A stretch of 64,000 nt of DNA from positions 434,001 to 498,000 of the forward strand of contig NOKP01000033.1 of assembly GCA_002682825.1 (NCBI GenBank), read 5' to 3'. This stretch comes from Neonectria sp. B-13. Its lineage: Eukaryota; Ascomycota; Sordariomycetes; Hypocreales; Nectriaceae. The position numbers were made by a program, and so were the translations under genes. Below the pieces are notes generated by a model. That model did not search any database, was not told the origin of the DNA, and saw only the letters and a list, made by a program, of their open reading frames with translations. Positions 48,065 to 58,827 of the stretch are shown here, one piece after another (within the stretch, counting starts at the first letter, position 1; each line of letters begins with the position of its first letter).

Positions 48065-49708
48065 ATGCCTGCTCAAACCCCCACCTCCGCTGCTTGCCAA
48101 GTCGACGCCGACATCATCGTCGTCGGCGGTGGATTTGGTGGTTGCTTTGCCCTGCACCAGCTCCGGAATCAGGGCTACACTGTGAAGCTCATCGAAGCTG
48201 GGAGCGACTTTGGCGGCGTTTGGCACTTCAACAGATACCCAGGAGCTCGCGTTGACTCTGAAACCCCCATCTACCAGCTTAGCCTGCCGGAAGCCTGCCG
48301 CTCATTCAACTTTCGGGAGCGTTTTCCAGGACACGTCGAGATTCGGCAGTACTTCTCGCAAATGGTTGATGTTTTGGATCTCCGCAAGGATGCCATCTTC
48401 AACGCCAGAGTCATTGATTCCAGGTTCGACCCTGAGTCGAACTCTTGGACCTTGCGTACGGAAAGTGGACTTACTACCAAGTCTCGCCATGTCATTTTCG
48501 CTACAGGCAATACCAACAAGCCCTACATCCCTGACTTCCCGGGGTTGGATACCTTCTCTGGTAGAGTCATACACCCTGCGGCGTGGCCAAAAGACATCGA
48601 CCTGAAAGGCAAAAAGGTTGGCATCATTGGCCAAGGAGCATCGGGTCTGCAAATCTTGCAAGATCTAGCCAAGGAAGACTGTCAGCTTACTGTCTTCATC
48701 CGAACCCCAGTAACTGCTCTGCCAATGAGACAAAGAACGCTGTCTCACGACGAATCTGAAGAACTGAAGAATTTGTACGAGGCGTATTTTAGGCAGGCCA
48801 AGTACCACAATGAGGGAGCGTATGCATACAGTGTCCCCCAGGTTTCCTTCCACGACACAACACCTGAGCAACGACGACAGCGCTATGAGGAACTCTGGGC
48901 GAGGGGCACCTTCGCTATCTTGAGCTTGAGTTACCCCGAGTATGGCAGCGACAAGACCGCAAACGCCGAACTCTACCAATTCTGGGCGGAAAAGGTCAGG
49001 TCTCGCATTACCGATCCCCAGAAGCGCGATATTATGGCGCCGCTGGATCAGTATCAGTGGATCGGCACCAAGAGACCAAGCTTGGAGATGGACTACTACG
49101 AGATGATTGACAAGCCGAATGTGAAGCTGGTCAGTTTGAAACAGAGCCCGATCAAGCAATTTGTCCGCAATGGGATCGTCACTGTGAAACAAGGTGAAGA
49201 AGAGACCTACGACCTCGACTACGTTATTGTGGCAACAGGTTACGACTCAGTAACGGGAAGCCTCTACGAGATGAACATCTCTGACGAAAACGGCACAACG
49301 TTGCAGGATAAATGGAAAAACGGAATCCACACGTACCTCGGCATGATGGTTCCAGAAGTTCCCAACGCATTTCTGCTCTATGGGCCACAGGCACCATCAG
49401 GCTTGTCCAATGGCCCTCCATTCTTGGAATTGCAGGTGGAATGGATAGTCGAGTTTCTGAAGAGGCTTGAGAAAGAGCATGCTACGGCCGTCGTAGTCTC
49501 ATCTGAGGCAGCAGTAGACTACAGACTGAAGAATATGGATGTATACAACCAATCCCTCATGAAGGAGACCCCGTCTTGGTGGAATGGTTCCAACATTCCA
49601 GGCAAGAATAAAGAGCCTCTATTCTGGGTTGGGGGGCTTCAATACTGGAGAAAGGAATGCCAGAAGGGGCTTGAGGACTGGTCCAGATATGTGTTGAGGA
49701 GAAAGTGA
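48065..49708 (+). CDS. Baeyer-Villiger monooxygenase (cyclohexanone / aryl ketone type), 547 aa
   Basis: A single-exon flavin- and NADPH-dependent monooxygenase that inserts oxygen next to a ketone to give an ester or lactone. The FAD-binding motif is IIVVGGGFGG (residues 17-26), followed by GGVWHFNRYPGARVDSE. The Baeyer-Villiger fingerprint FSGRVIHPAAWP (164-175) fits FxGxxxHxxxWP exactly. The NADPH Rossmann motif is GIIGQGASG (187-194), and a late ATGYD motif is near 390. The length is normal for class B BVMOs. It is divergent from the HSL esterase, the expected partner that would hydrolyse its product. Its place beside the aromatic cluster suggests an aryl ketone, but a cyclic or aliphatic ketone is possible. 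Confidence 0.94.
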   Translation: MPAQTPTSAACQVDADIIVVGGGFGGCFALHQLRNQGYTVKLIEAGSDFGGVWHFNRYPGARVDSETPIYQLSLPEACRSFNFRERFPGHVEIRQYFSQMVDVLDLRKDAIFNARVIDSRFDPESNSWTLRTESGLTTKSRHVIFATGNTNKPYIPDFPGLDTFSGRVIHPAAWPKDIDLKGKKVGIIGQGASGLQILQDLAKEDCQLTVFIRTPVTALPMRQRTLSHDESEELKNLYEAYFRQAKYHNEGAYAYSVPQVSFHDTTPEQRRQRYEELWARGTFAILSLSYPEYGSDKTANAELYQFWAEKVRSRITDPQKRDIMAPLDQYQWIGTKRPSLEMDYYEMIDKPNVKLVSLKQSPIKQFVRNGIVTVKQGEEETYDLDYVIVATGYDSVTGSLYEMNISDENGTTLQDKWKNGIHTYLGMMVPEVPNAFLLYGPQAPSGLSNGPPFLELQVEWIVEFLKRLEKEHATAVVVSSEAAVDYRLKNMDVYNQSLMKETPSWWNGSNIPGKNKEPLFWVGGLQYWRKECQKGLEDWSRYVLRRK

Positions 49709-51205
49709 TGGCAAGGTTGCCCAAGTCCACCCTAGGGACTGCGCAGGCTGTTTGAGCGTAGCATGTGAAACTTGGCTTACTTTAAATCGAAGTATTTGGG
49801 GAGCTGAAATAAACCTGAAAGAATTTGAGAACTACATGAAAAAGAGCAACTTGCTGGCCTGGCAGTCTGAATCCGTTTAATTCAGCCCACTCAATAGTTT
49901 GCATACTAAAACTGATGCGAAAGTCTCATCAAACTCATGACTGCCGGGCAAGAATCTAGTGATGCTAATTGTGACTAGAGTTCTTATGGACTCACCTCAG
50001 TGCTACCGTCTACGCGATCTGTGCATGTAAAACTAGCCCGCCAATTTACCAACGAATTAAACTTGAGGACGTTAAAAATCCTGGGCATACTGACAGAAAG
50101 ATACCATAAACATAACAGACCCTAGAATCCGAAGACTACCTGCGATTCGAAGCCACTAGCTCCGTAACTTCGCGCTACTCGCGCGTGTGCGTCCCGCGGC
50201 ATTAGGCTCTGGGACAAGAACCTGCCCTACCCTAGATCTCGGCCCTCGCTATGAAAACCGTAAAATGCTCAAGTCGGTAGGTGCGAAAGTTACATTATCA
50301 AATTATGCACTAATACTAAATGAGATTTCCATTTCCAAAGTCTCTGCCGCAAGAACGAAGTTATTTGTAGACAAACATCTCCACAAATCGTTGGGATGAT
50401 AGCGGAAAAACATCAGCTGGTCTGGCTGTAATTAGTGGCCGTAGATTAAAGGACAGCGAGGGAGGAGAGCCTAAGCTTAAATTCCACAGTACAATCGTCC
50501 TCGAGACGCAGATGGTCACGTTACGCCTCTGGGGAGGACGCGGTCTAGGGCAAGTAGCCCCAGCCTTCTAAGTAAAGAAAAGCACTAATCCAGTAAAATG
50601 CCTTAAATATCTTATATAGAGAATAATATTATTAAAGCTATACTAAATCTTATAGATAATAGCCTTTTATAGTACTAAGCTACTTAAAAGCATAGAATGT
50701 CTTTAACTATTCTCTCTAACCAATTAAAAGACCTATTGTTAAAGTCTAAGGTTACCTAGCCTACCTAGCTATTATTTAAGTCTTAGGAGGGTAGATTAGT
50801 TACTTAGATACTTTAACAAAAGGCCTTAGACTATACTCCTTTCTATAGTTAAGTTTATACTACTGTTACTGCCCTCTTAAAACAATAAAGCTAAGAAAGG
50901 GCTATTAGTATACACTGGATAGCCAGGCTTATAAAATGACATCCGACTATAAAGACAAAGATAGGGAAATGCTAGAAGGCCTTAAGGTTCAATTCTTTTA
51001 ACCTGATGGCTGTCAATTGGTACTTTGATATCCAGGAGAGCAAGTATAGCTGGATTAAGCCTAAGAACACAGTTAATGTTAACAAAGGCGGTATCATGGC
51101 TGGATTTGGTGAGGAATTTTCGTTTTTGTTATAAAATTCACTAATCCATTCTGAATCTAGGCTTGGATTCCTTGATTATTGGCAGTAGCGATCCTAAGAG
51201 GAAGG
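49709..51205. other. Intergenic, with an A+T-rich decayed patch (~50580-50930)
   Basis: No gene is supported; the open frame at 50187-50399 has no domain. 50580-50930 is rich in TA and resembles RIP-treated repeat debris. The rest is balanced, unassigned sequence. Confidence 0.55.
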
Positions 51206-51417
51206 TGTTAGATTGGATTATGTATACATTATCTCAAGGGTGGTCATGTGACCACCTTGGTGGTCAACAGACAGCTCGCCTAACCTTTGCCGGCTGTAGC
51301 CCGAACAGGAAGGCGGTCAAGGAAAGGAGATATCCCCTGAACACTACAGAGATAGCCCAGGGGGACAAGGACAGACACAATACAAGTCATCGGAGTGCCA
51401 CGCTAGTTTTTCTGACA
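51206..51417 (+). mobile_element. Solo LTR (212 bp), same family as the element at 56516-63103
   Basis: It begins TGTTAGATTGGATTATG and ends TTTTTCTGACA. It is inverted with respect to the two 209 bp LTRs at 56516 and 62895, which it matches along its length. It retains far more C and G than they do. GGTGGTCATGTGACCACC at 51239-51256 is a near palindrome within it. Flanking five-base duplications are not evident (GAAGG against ACTAT). Confidence 0.85.
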
Positions 51418-52132
51418 ACTATAATACTATGCCAACAGTAAGCATGAAGTAAAACAATAGAATAGGGCACATGGGCAGTGCACGATGAGGGGCGCTGGTG
51501 ATACTGTATGTGGTAATGCTGTAGATGGCGCGTGTACCCATGGCGCCGGGGGGTGGGGGGTGCGTAGGGCGCCTGACTATAAAGCTGCCCTGCCTGGCCA
51601 CAATGCTGCTCCCCCGGCCATGACGCTGCCCCGCTTGGACCATGACGCTGCCCTACCTTGACCATAATGCTGCCCTGCTTGGGCCATAACGCTACCCTAC
51701 TTTGACTATGATGCTGTCTGGATTGGGCCTAGCCATGATGTACGGCGCTGTTGCCTTTGTTATTAGGGCCTAACACGATGCCAATAGAAGTCAGTGCGAG
51801 TTGGCTGGCTTTCTTCCCCGTCGATCGTGTTGTCGCAACGTTAGAAGAACTTAGACAAACATTGGCCATATACAACATGGGGTCAGGGATAATTTGTGCG
51901 ATATGCCTGCGAGTTGTGCTATTTCGTAATGACTGCTATATAGATCGGATAGATACTAAGGCTTAAAGAATGAAAGGAACACGTGAAAGCAATCTTCAAC
52001 TGATAGCGACGCTCTCGAGATGACCGACCGGGATCATTAGGTTGTGATGTACACTGCCACCCCCGGGGTTACCCTCCGAGGAGGCGCTGCGGCTGCTGTC
52101 GATAATCGTCACCTAGCGGGTAGGATAGGCTC
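51418..52132. other. Intergenic region with 22 bp minisatellite
   Basis: Apart from the tandem repeat listed separately, no gene is seen between the solo LTR and the 3' end of the amylase gene. Confidence 0.55.
51596..51728 (+). repeat. Degenerate 22 bp tandem repeat, ~6 units
   Basis: Units such as CCATGACGCTGCCCCGCTTGGA follow one another with a period of 22 bases from about 51596 to 51728, with increasing divergence at the ends. It gives short open frames on the minus strand that are not credible genes. Confidence 0.75.
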
Positions 52133-53512
52133 TCAGCAGGATGTCTTCCCGGCGTAGATGGCCAGCGCGGTATTGGAGCCCAAGGTGGCGGTGAACTGGC
52201 CGCTCGAATTCACCGTCACATAGGTGTTGCTCTGCATGTTGCAGTACGTGCCCGCGGGCAGTGAAGTTTGGTATGTCTGGGTCATTGAGCTTGCCTCGTG
52301 GTTGATGGCGACGTACCCCATGTTGCCCCGTCCGAAGCCGATGGCGTTGTTGCCATTGTCCCACCAGTTCGTCAGCCCTTGGCCGCGGACGGCGTTGCGG
52401 AAGGCGACCATGCGCATGATCTCCGGCCAAGCGTGCTGACATTTCCAGCCATCCTGCCAGCAGGCGTTAACGGCGCCGTTATTAGGCGGTCCGGCAGCCG
52501 TGTCGGAGAATTCGTAGCCGGAGTGAACATCCGTAGCGGCATAGGGGTAAGCGAGCATGAAGACGTTAGCCAGCGTGTACTTGGCGTTGTCCTTGTAACT
52601 GAGAGTGGCACCGTTGCGCTCGGTGTCATGGTTGTCGACGAAGACGGCGGCGACGGAGCTGCTCATGTAGCCCCAGCCCTCCCCGTAGTTCTTCAGATAG
52701 GCGAGCTTCTCGTTGTTGAAGACGCGCTTGAGGTCGTAGGCGTAGCGGAACTCCTGGACGTCGCCGTTGCCGGTGTACTCGGTGGGTTGGACGGCTTCCT
52801 TGGCGCCGTAGATGACCTCCTGCTTCCAGTACACGGATGGGTTGGCCAGGCGAGACTTGATATTAGCAAGGTCTTCAGTTGCCATGTGCTTGGCGGCGTC
52901 GATGCGGAAGCCGTCGACGCCGAGACTGAGCAGGTCGTTGATGTAGCCGGCGATGGCCTTGCGGGGGTACTCCTCAGGGGTGTCCAGATCGGCTAGGCCG
53001 AGAAGTTCGCAGTGCTGGACGTTCCCACGGTCAGCGTAGTTGGAGATAGCGGAGGTACAGTCGTCGAAGTCGTAGGAGGAGTAGAGGCCCGGGTAGTTAT
53101 ACTTGGAGTACGACGAGCCGCCGGTGCCGATGCCACTGCCGGCCGACATGTGGTTAATGACGGTGTCGACGATGACCTTGACGCCGGCTCCGTGGCAGGT
53201 ATTAATCATGCTCTGGAAGGACGCGCGGTTGCCGAGGCGGCTGGCAATCTGGTACGACACGGGCTGGTACGAGGTCCACCACTGCGAGCCCTGTATGTGT
53301 TCGGCGGGCGGAGAGACCTGGACATATCCATAGCCGGCGGGACCGATGGTGTTGGTGCACTCCTTGGCGACGGAGTCGAAGTTCCACTCGAAAAGGACAG
53401 CAGTGACGTCCTTGGTGCCAGGCGGGGAGGCATTGACGATAGGAGGGGTTATGACCATGAGGCCAGCGGCTATCAGCGCTACGACTGCAGCGAGGTCGGT
53501 CTTGCGTGCCAT
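52133..53512 (-). CDS. Secreted GH13 alpha-amylase of the Streptomyces type, 459 aa
   Basis: An endo-acting alpha-1,4-glucan hydrolase. An N-terminal signal peptide is visible (a hydrophobic stretch around residues 7-27, likely cut after VNA). Conserved GH13 regions follow: DTVINH (His121), GFRIDAAKH with nucleophile Asp205, KQEVI with acid/base Glu232, and FVDNHDTE with Asp296. The opening [34 protein letters not shown] and CQHAWPE closely resemble actinobacterial (Streptomyces) and animal-type chloride-dependent amylases, not the usual fungal Taka-type enzymes. There is no intron and no starch-binding domain. Codon third positions are markedly G/C. All this suggests horizontal acquisition from an actinobacterium. 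An A+T box (ATTATATATATT, 53653-53664) lies about 145 bp upstream. Confidence 0.95.
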   Translation of the reverse strand: MARKTDLAAVVALIAAGLMVITPPIVNASPPGTKDVTAVLFEWNFDSVAKECTNTIGPAGYGYVQVSPPAEHIQGSQWWTSYQPVSYQIASRLGNRASFQSMINTCHGAGVKVIVDTVINHMSAGSGIGTGGSSYSKYNYPGLYSSYDFDDCTSAISNYADRGNVQHCELLGLADLDTPEEYPRKAIAGYINDLLSLGVDGFRIDAAKHMATEDLANIKSRLANPSVYWKQEVIYGAKEAVQPTEYTGNGDVQEFRYAYDLKRVFNNEKLAYLKNYGEGWGYMSSSVAAVFVDNHDTERNGATLSYKDNAKYTLANVFMLAYPYAATDVHSGYEFSDTAAGPPNNGAVNACWQDGWKCQHAWPEIMRMVAFRNAVRGQGLTNWWDNGNNAIGFGRGNMGYVAINHEASSMTQTYQTSLPAGTYCNMQSNTYVTVNSSGQFTATLGSNTALAIYAGKTSC

Positions 53513-55001
53513 AATAGAGGTTCCGGAGGCTTCGCGGAATCTTTATACCAATAACCTCAAGGGCGTGTGTGCACAGAGAAGAAACAAAACAGGATAGAAC
53601 AAACTTGGTAGTATTGATTGTTGTATGATGAAGATGGAGAGAATATCTACCCATTATATATATTCGTTCGTACGAGACATCTGTTCAATAGGAACCGCTA
53701 AGCACGAACCTACTACCTGGTAGCCAGGTCATCATTCACGTGCCTCCCTCGTCGCCTAGTCAGTCGGTCCGTTATCCATGTTCATCATCTAGTCGGTCCT
53801 TTGTTAACATGCCTCATCAACGAACATTTCAATATCTTGCAGAAACCTACCTCGGCCTGGGTGGCTTGCTCTTGGAAGGCGGTGCAACCAGTTAGACTAC
53901 CCCGTGAGGTTGCAGTGCGTCCCGGACTTAAGTGGATCCAGCTTCGGTCAGCCCCTCCCCCGCAAGCAGATTTGCCAATCGCCAGTCAGTCTGTCCCCCG
54001 CAAATGGATTTGTACGGTGCCAGGCGAATGCTAGCGAGCTCTAAGTAGCAGAATGCCCGAATCCCGGGCTGAGATATTAGACCATTTCTGGGGATTGATC
54101 GTCCTCCTCTGGGCTGAAGACCTCAATAAGTATACAAACTTTTGAAGCGAGGCATTAAATACACTGTGTTGTGTGAATGCAATTTTCATAAACCTCTCTG
54201 TCTATACATAGACTGTGTGAGAGAAGACCCTAGGCTTATTTAACAAGCGAGAATTCAGCAGATTAAAGTATCTTAAGCTAAAGAGGTCATAGCTACATCA
54301 CTAAGACCTCCTTATGTAAGTCCATCGCATAGAGCTCTAGCCCTTAGCCCTTGGGCTAGGTCCCTGCAATATCGCTCTCTATATATAGAAGCTTCAGCAT
54401 GAGGTCAGGGCGTGGTCAGGGCGTGGTCAGAGCGTGGTCAGAGCGTGGTCAGAGCGTGGTCAGAGTGTGGTCAGAGCGTAGTTGCTGAGGCTTCATAGTG
54501 ATCATAGCAGTAGCTCCTCTGCCCAGGCCTAGCCTGTAACAGCTGTCACTAAGTTTGGAGCCTTCTGCCAAGGAGGCTCCAACGCGCAAGCTGCCAGGTC
54601 GGCTCAGAACGAGCCGAGTCTAGAGAGGGGAGGCGCAACTGCACATCCGCAATGCTTTCAAGAATGGAAAGGAATTTAGTCAATGCATTGGCCATCAACT
54701 GGAGGTAGTGCACCCTATAGTCACGACAATCTCAGTGGCAGGCCGAGAAAGAATTCACAGAAAGACATCATAAGCTAGTTTAAGTAAACAAGATTAATCT
54801 CTTTATTATATTCTAAAAACTTCCAAGCGGGCAACTTTGTTTAAGGCGGGGAAGGAGTCGCTGTGGATCAGCATTCATCCGAGCCGCTTTCCTTCAGTAC
54901 AACAATAGTAGGGGAAAAGGCACTCAACGCATCTTACCGCTTTGTTACGTTTCCCAGCAAAGGACAAGAACACGGAGACAGTCACCGCCAACAGTTATTC
55001 A
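53513..55001. other. 1.5 kb intergenic region with amylase promoter and an 11 bp tandem repeat
   Basis: The first ~150 bp hold the amylase upstream region. The remainder has no supported gene; the open frame 53801-54034 lacks any domain. The tandem repeat at 54403-54479 is listed separately. Confidence 0.55.
54403..54479 (+). repeat. 11 bp tandem repeat (GGTCAGAGCGT), 7 units
   Basis: Seven nearly identical 11-base units run from 54403. The first two read GGTCAGGGCGT and the later ones GGTCAGAGCGT, with single changes. No gene overlaps it. Confidence 0.85.
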
Positions 55002-56000
55002 ATGACTATGAGAGCATTTTTTGAAAACCAGGTGGCTGCTACCTTCGAGAAGTGTGTATCATTGTTGCTGGGTGCTTGTGTCCCCTCTGCGTTCATAATC
55101 GTCTCTACGCCAAAGTCAGGCATAAATTCTTTTACGCGTTACGTTTGGCTCAGTGGTATCGTTGTCAATGGCGAGAAGCTTCTCCAAGAGATCTCATTTG
55201 CCAGCACAGGCCTCGTTATCAACAGTGTCATCGTAGGGGTGGTAGCACTTGTTTTACTGCAATGCTGCATCTTCCTGGTCATCACACGTCTGGATGCAGA
55301 TGATTCGATAAAAGGGGAAGTTTTCGGGCGTTTTGATGGCGTCTTTGACAAGGTTTTCCGCACGACCTGGCTCATGTTCAATCTGCGAGGCATCGGCACA
55401 TCACGGCAAATCCAACGCTTGGGTAGATTCCCACGCTTCTATGATAGGCATAGCAACAAGGGAAAGCCAAGTGGCGGCTCGTACATTATGCGGCAGCTGC
55501 TGATCATTGCATAGCAACATATTTTTCTTGACTTGGTCTTTATACCTTCACTGGATACAACGACGATAGAGGATACAACCAAGCCTTTTGGACACAACAA
55601 AGAATTCAGATACCTAGACGCCATTGGCGAGCAATGGGCAGGCCGCGTCGCTGTGGGTCTCATATCATGGCTGGCACCGGCTCGAGTGACTCTCGATATC
55701 GGATACCGAAGTATCTCAGTACTTTCGGTTTGTCTCGGCGTCACATCGCCTGCAGATTGGCCACCACTCTTCGGAAGCATCTGGGATGCATTACACTATC
55801 CGAGGGTTCTGGAGGTGAGCAAAATTAATACATTTTACTTCTATGTGCTATTGCTCATGAGAATGACAGCATTTTCTAGCATTATCACTACCGATGGGCT
55901 CTTACATCCATTAGTAACTTCTTGTGTTAGGACCTCCTGCGCCTGCCCACCAGTCTGTGCCTCGTTCACGCTGAACGTAGCTTGGGTTAAGCAAGATTGT
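55002..56000 (+). pseudogene. Wax synthase-like (MBOAT-type) membrane acyltransferase, RIP-damaged
   Basis: The frame starting at ATG 55002 gives a multi-helix membrane protein with the family block LMFNLRGIGTSRQIQRLGRFP, ended by TAG at 55512-55514 where the family has Trp. The same frame resumes as QHIFLDLVF and LDIGYRSISVLSVCLG, then WPPLFGSIWDA. At 55788-55793 a one-base shift is needed to continue as YTIRGFW. A 55 nt intron (55815-55869) leads to a second TAG at 55877-55879, again at a Trp position, then HYHYRWALTSISNFL and LLRLP. The TGG-to-TAG changes are CpA-to-TpA on the other strand, as in RIP. The original start may lie upstream, where only TTG is in frame. The product would have been a fungal wax synthase-domain protein, often an acyltransferase of secondary metabolism. 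Confidence 0.8.
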
Positions 56001-56015
56001 ATAGCACCAAAGTAG

Positions 56016-56515
56016 CACAGGGGTAGCATTCATACAAAACGAAATTCATCTAGAGCAACAGCTAGTATTAGTCCCTAGATAAACCTAAGTAGAGCATCTA
56101 GGTTTAGCTCCTAGGGTTAGGCCTAACTAGCTTAGTAAGTAAGACTAGAATCAAGAATAAGTTAAAATATACTTCTATCCCTATTCTCCTATCTATTTTA
56201 TATCTCTTAGAACTAACTTACTTACTTATCTTTCTTCTTCTATTAATTCTATTCTCTTCCTTTCCCTTATAACTTAAAAAAAAAACCCAACAACATACAA
56301 TAAAAAACAGCAAAGAAGACAATAATAGGCCTTAGGTTCTATTCGCTGGGCTTTCTGTGTTATGGCCCAGGTTGAGACCAGGCGGTTGCAACCGGCAGAA
56401 CCATGATGTGCCCACTTTTTCTCACTTATTACGATTGGATTACAAAGCTTACACTGTGATCCAAGTGATCCCTCCTAAACCACCAATTACAGAAGGATCA
56501 CCATAGCACTACTGT
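56016..56515. other. Intergenic, A+T-rich then balanced, no gene
   Basis: 56036-56330 is A+T-rich and unassigned. 56340-56515 is balanced sequence abutting the left LTR. Nothing was recognised. Confidence 0.5.
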
Positions 56516-56724
56516 TGTCAGAAAACTAGTGTAGCACTCAGATGACTTGTATTATGTCTATCCTTAGCCCCTGAGCTATCTCTATGGTATTCAGGGGATA
56601 TCTCCTTCCTTGATCGCCTTCCTATTCAGGCTACAGCCAGCAAGGGTTAGGCAAACTGTCTATTAACCACTAAGGTGGTTATATAACCACCCTAGAGATA
56701 ATGTATATATAATCCAATCTAATA
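56516..56724 (-). repeat. Left LTR (3' LTR of the retrotransposon)
   Basis: 209 bp, matching the right LTR along its length. Its differences from the solo LTR at 51206 are mostly C-to-T / G-to-A. Confidence 0.88.
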
Positions 56725-58827
56725 CGCCCCTTCAGCTTAAGGGCATTACTATAAAGCTAAGCTCTTTATCCTTCCTTTACTATTCTAATGTCTTAGAGAG
56801 GTCTATAAGTCTAAGCTACTAAATAAACTTAGTAAAACCCTCCCTAGGTAGGCTTTTTATTAAGCTATTAGTAAGCAGTTGTATTAATAGGGTATATATT
56901 ATATTAATCCTTTCCTCTAATATCTCTTACTATAGCTAATAATTATAAATATTAATATACTTTAACTTTATATATAACTATATAAGCTTTATAGTAATTA
57001 GTTAGATAGTTTACTTATTATTATATTTAATAGTAACTCTTAATAGTAAGGTAATTGCTTAATAAGTAGTTAGTAAGGATAAGTTAACTTATAATATAGA
57101 AATAAGTCTACTTATAAAGAGGGCCTTTTTAACTACTTAAGATAGAGTAAGAAGCTTAGTCTTTATAGTTAATATTATAATAGTATCTTATTTATTTACT
57201 CTCTAGGAAATAATCCCTTTAAAAAGCTTTATAGTAAATACTTATAAACTCTAATAGTCTACTAAGTTATTAGTAAAACTAGTATTAAAGGCAACTTATA
57301 AGCTATTCTTCTTATATCTAAGTATTATATTATATTTAAGTAAGAGACCTTAGGTTTAAATAAGATATACTAAGGCTTAGTTAGCTATATAATAGTATTA
57401 TAGTTCTAGGTTCTAGTTGAATCTAGCTAGTTAGTTAGCTATAAATATAATATTAGATTAGGTTATAATAGTAGTATATATAATAGTATTAATCTTATAT
57501 TAGTAGAGGTTAATACTATTTAATCTTATAATCTTATTATAAGGGAAAAGTTCTTTTTGTATTATTAGGGTTATTACTTATAGAGTTAATATATTATTAG
57601 TAAGTAGTTAATATATCTTATTAATATATAAAGACTATAAGAGCTATAGGTATTAGTTTACTCTATCTTAGATAACTTTAATTCTTAGGAACTAGTATAA
57701 TAGTTTACCTCCTTCTAGGTAATAGGTCTTCTATAGATCTTCTATTAGTATTATTACTTTAGTTTTTACTTACTTTAAAAAATAGAAAATATAGTTATTT
57801 ATATAGAAAAAGAATATAATCTTACTATAAAGCTAATAATAGTCTTTATTAAGCATTTAGCAAAAGCCTGCTTATAGTAAGCCCTTTTTAAAGTGCTTTT
57901 ATTATAGGAAAGAGGATTACCTAAGATTATAGAAGGCCTTTTACAACTTTAGGATTATATCTAATTTTTAGTATCCTCTTAGTATCTTTATATAGATCTT
58001 CTTATCTAGCTTTATATATATAAAAGTATTAACTATATTATATTATAGTATATTATAGTTAAATTAGTTAGCTAGAGTAACTAGGGTTCTAAATAATATA
58101 CTAGTAAGAGTTACTATATAAGTCTTTTAGCTATTGATTACTTACTAGTTATTATATACTATAAGGTATACTTTGATTTTTAGAAACCTTTTATATTTAT
58201 TAAGCTTATATATATATACCTAATAGTAGTTAAGCATTTAGTAATTATTTACTATAGATTTAGCAACCTTAATCCATAAGTGTAATTCTATATGACTTTA
58301 TAAGTGTATTTTCTCTACTATAAGTATTATATTCTAATATAGATAACTAGATCTCTTTGTATATAAGCTAGGAAGTGGCTTTAATAGTTGCCAATATATA
58401 CTAACAATAGACTACCTTTTCTTCCTATATATAGAGCTTATCCTATCCCTTAGGGCTTCTTACTTTCCTATAGAAATTATAGAGCTTATTCTATCCCTTA
58501 GGGCTTCTTACTTTCCTATATATAGTTCTCTAAGGATAAGTAATACTTCCTTTGTTAAGTGATCTAATGTAGCTAGCCAGGCTCTATAGACTGTTTAGTA
58601 ACTGCTTGTATAATATTTCAGTAACTAAAGTCTTCTAGCTAGGAATACTATCTTAAAGGAGGTTTTATATTTTGCTGATTATTTAGTAATTGCTCTATTA
58701 GCAATCTTATTATCTATCTTTCCCTTCTTATACCCCTTTATACTAAGGCTAATAGCTAAGGTATAAAAGAATATAGTAAATAGTAACTATAGAAGGGTAA
58801 AAAGTACTTTAAACTTAATTATAGTAT

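Noticed and set aside
50187..50399. 70 aa open frame
   Set aside because: Isolated, no motif, balanced spacer; expected by chance.
52298..53554. Long plus-strand frames opposite the amylase (up to 232 aa)
   Set aside because: They are shadows caused by the strong G/C third-position bias of the minus-strand amylase gene.
57890..57940. A plus-strand sequence resembling a retroviral-type CCHC zinc knuckle
   Set aside because: It would put gag at the wrong end of the element. The purine tract at 56725 and the integrase remnant at 60120-60230 both set the minus orientation.
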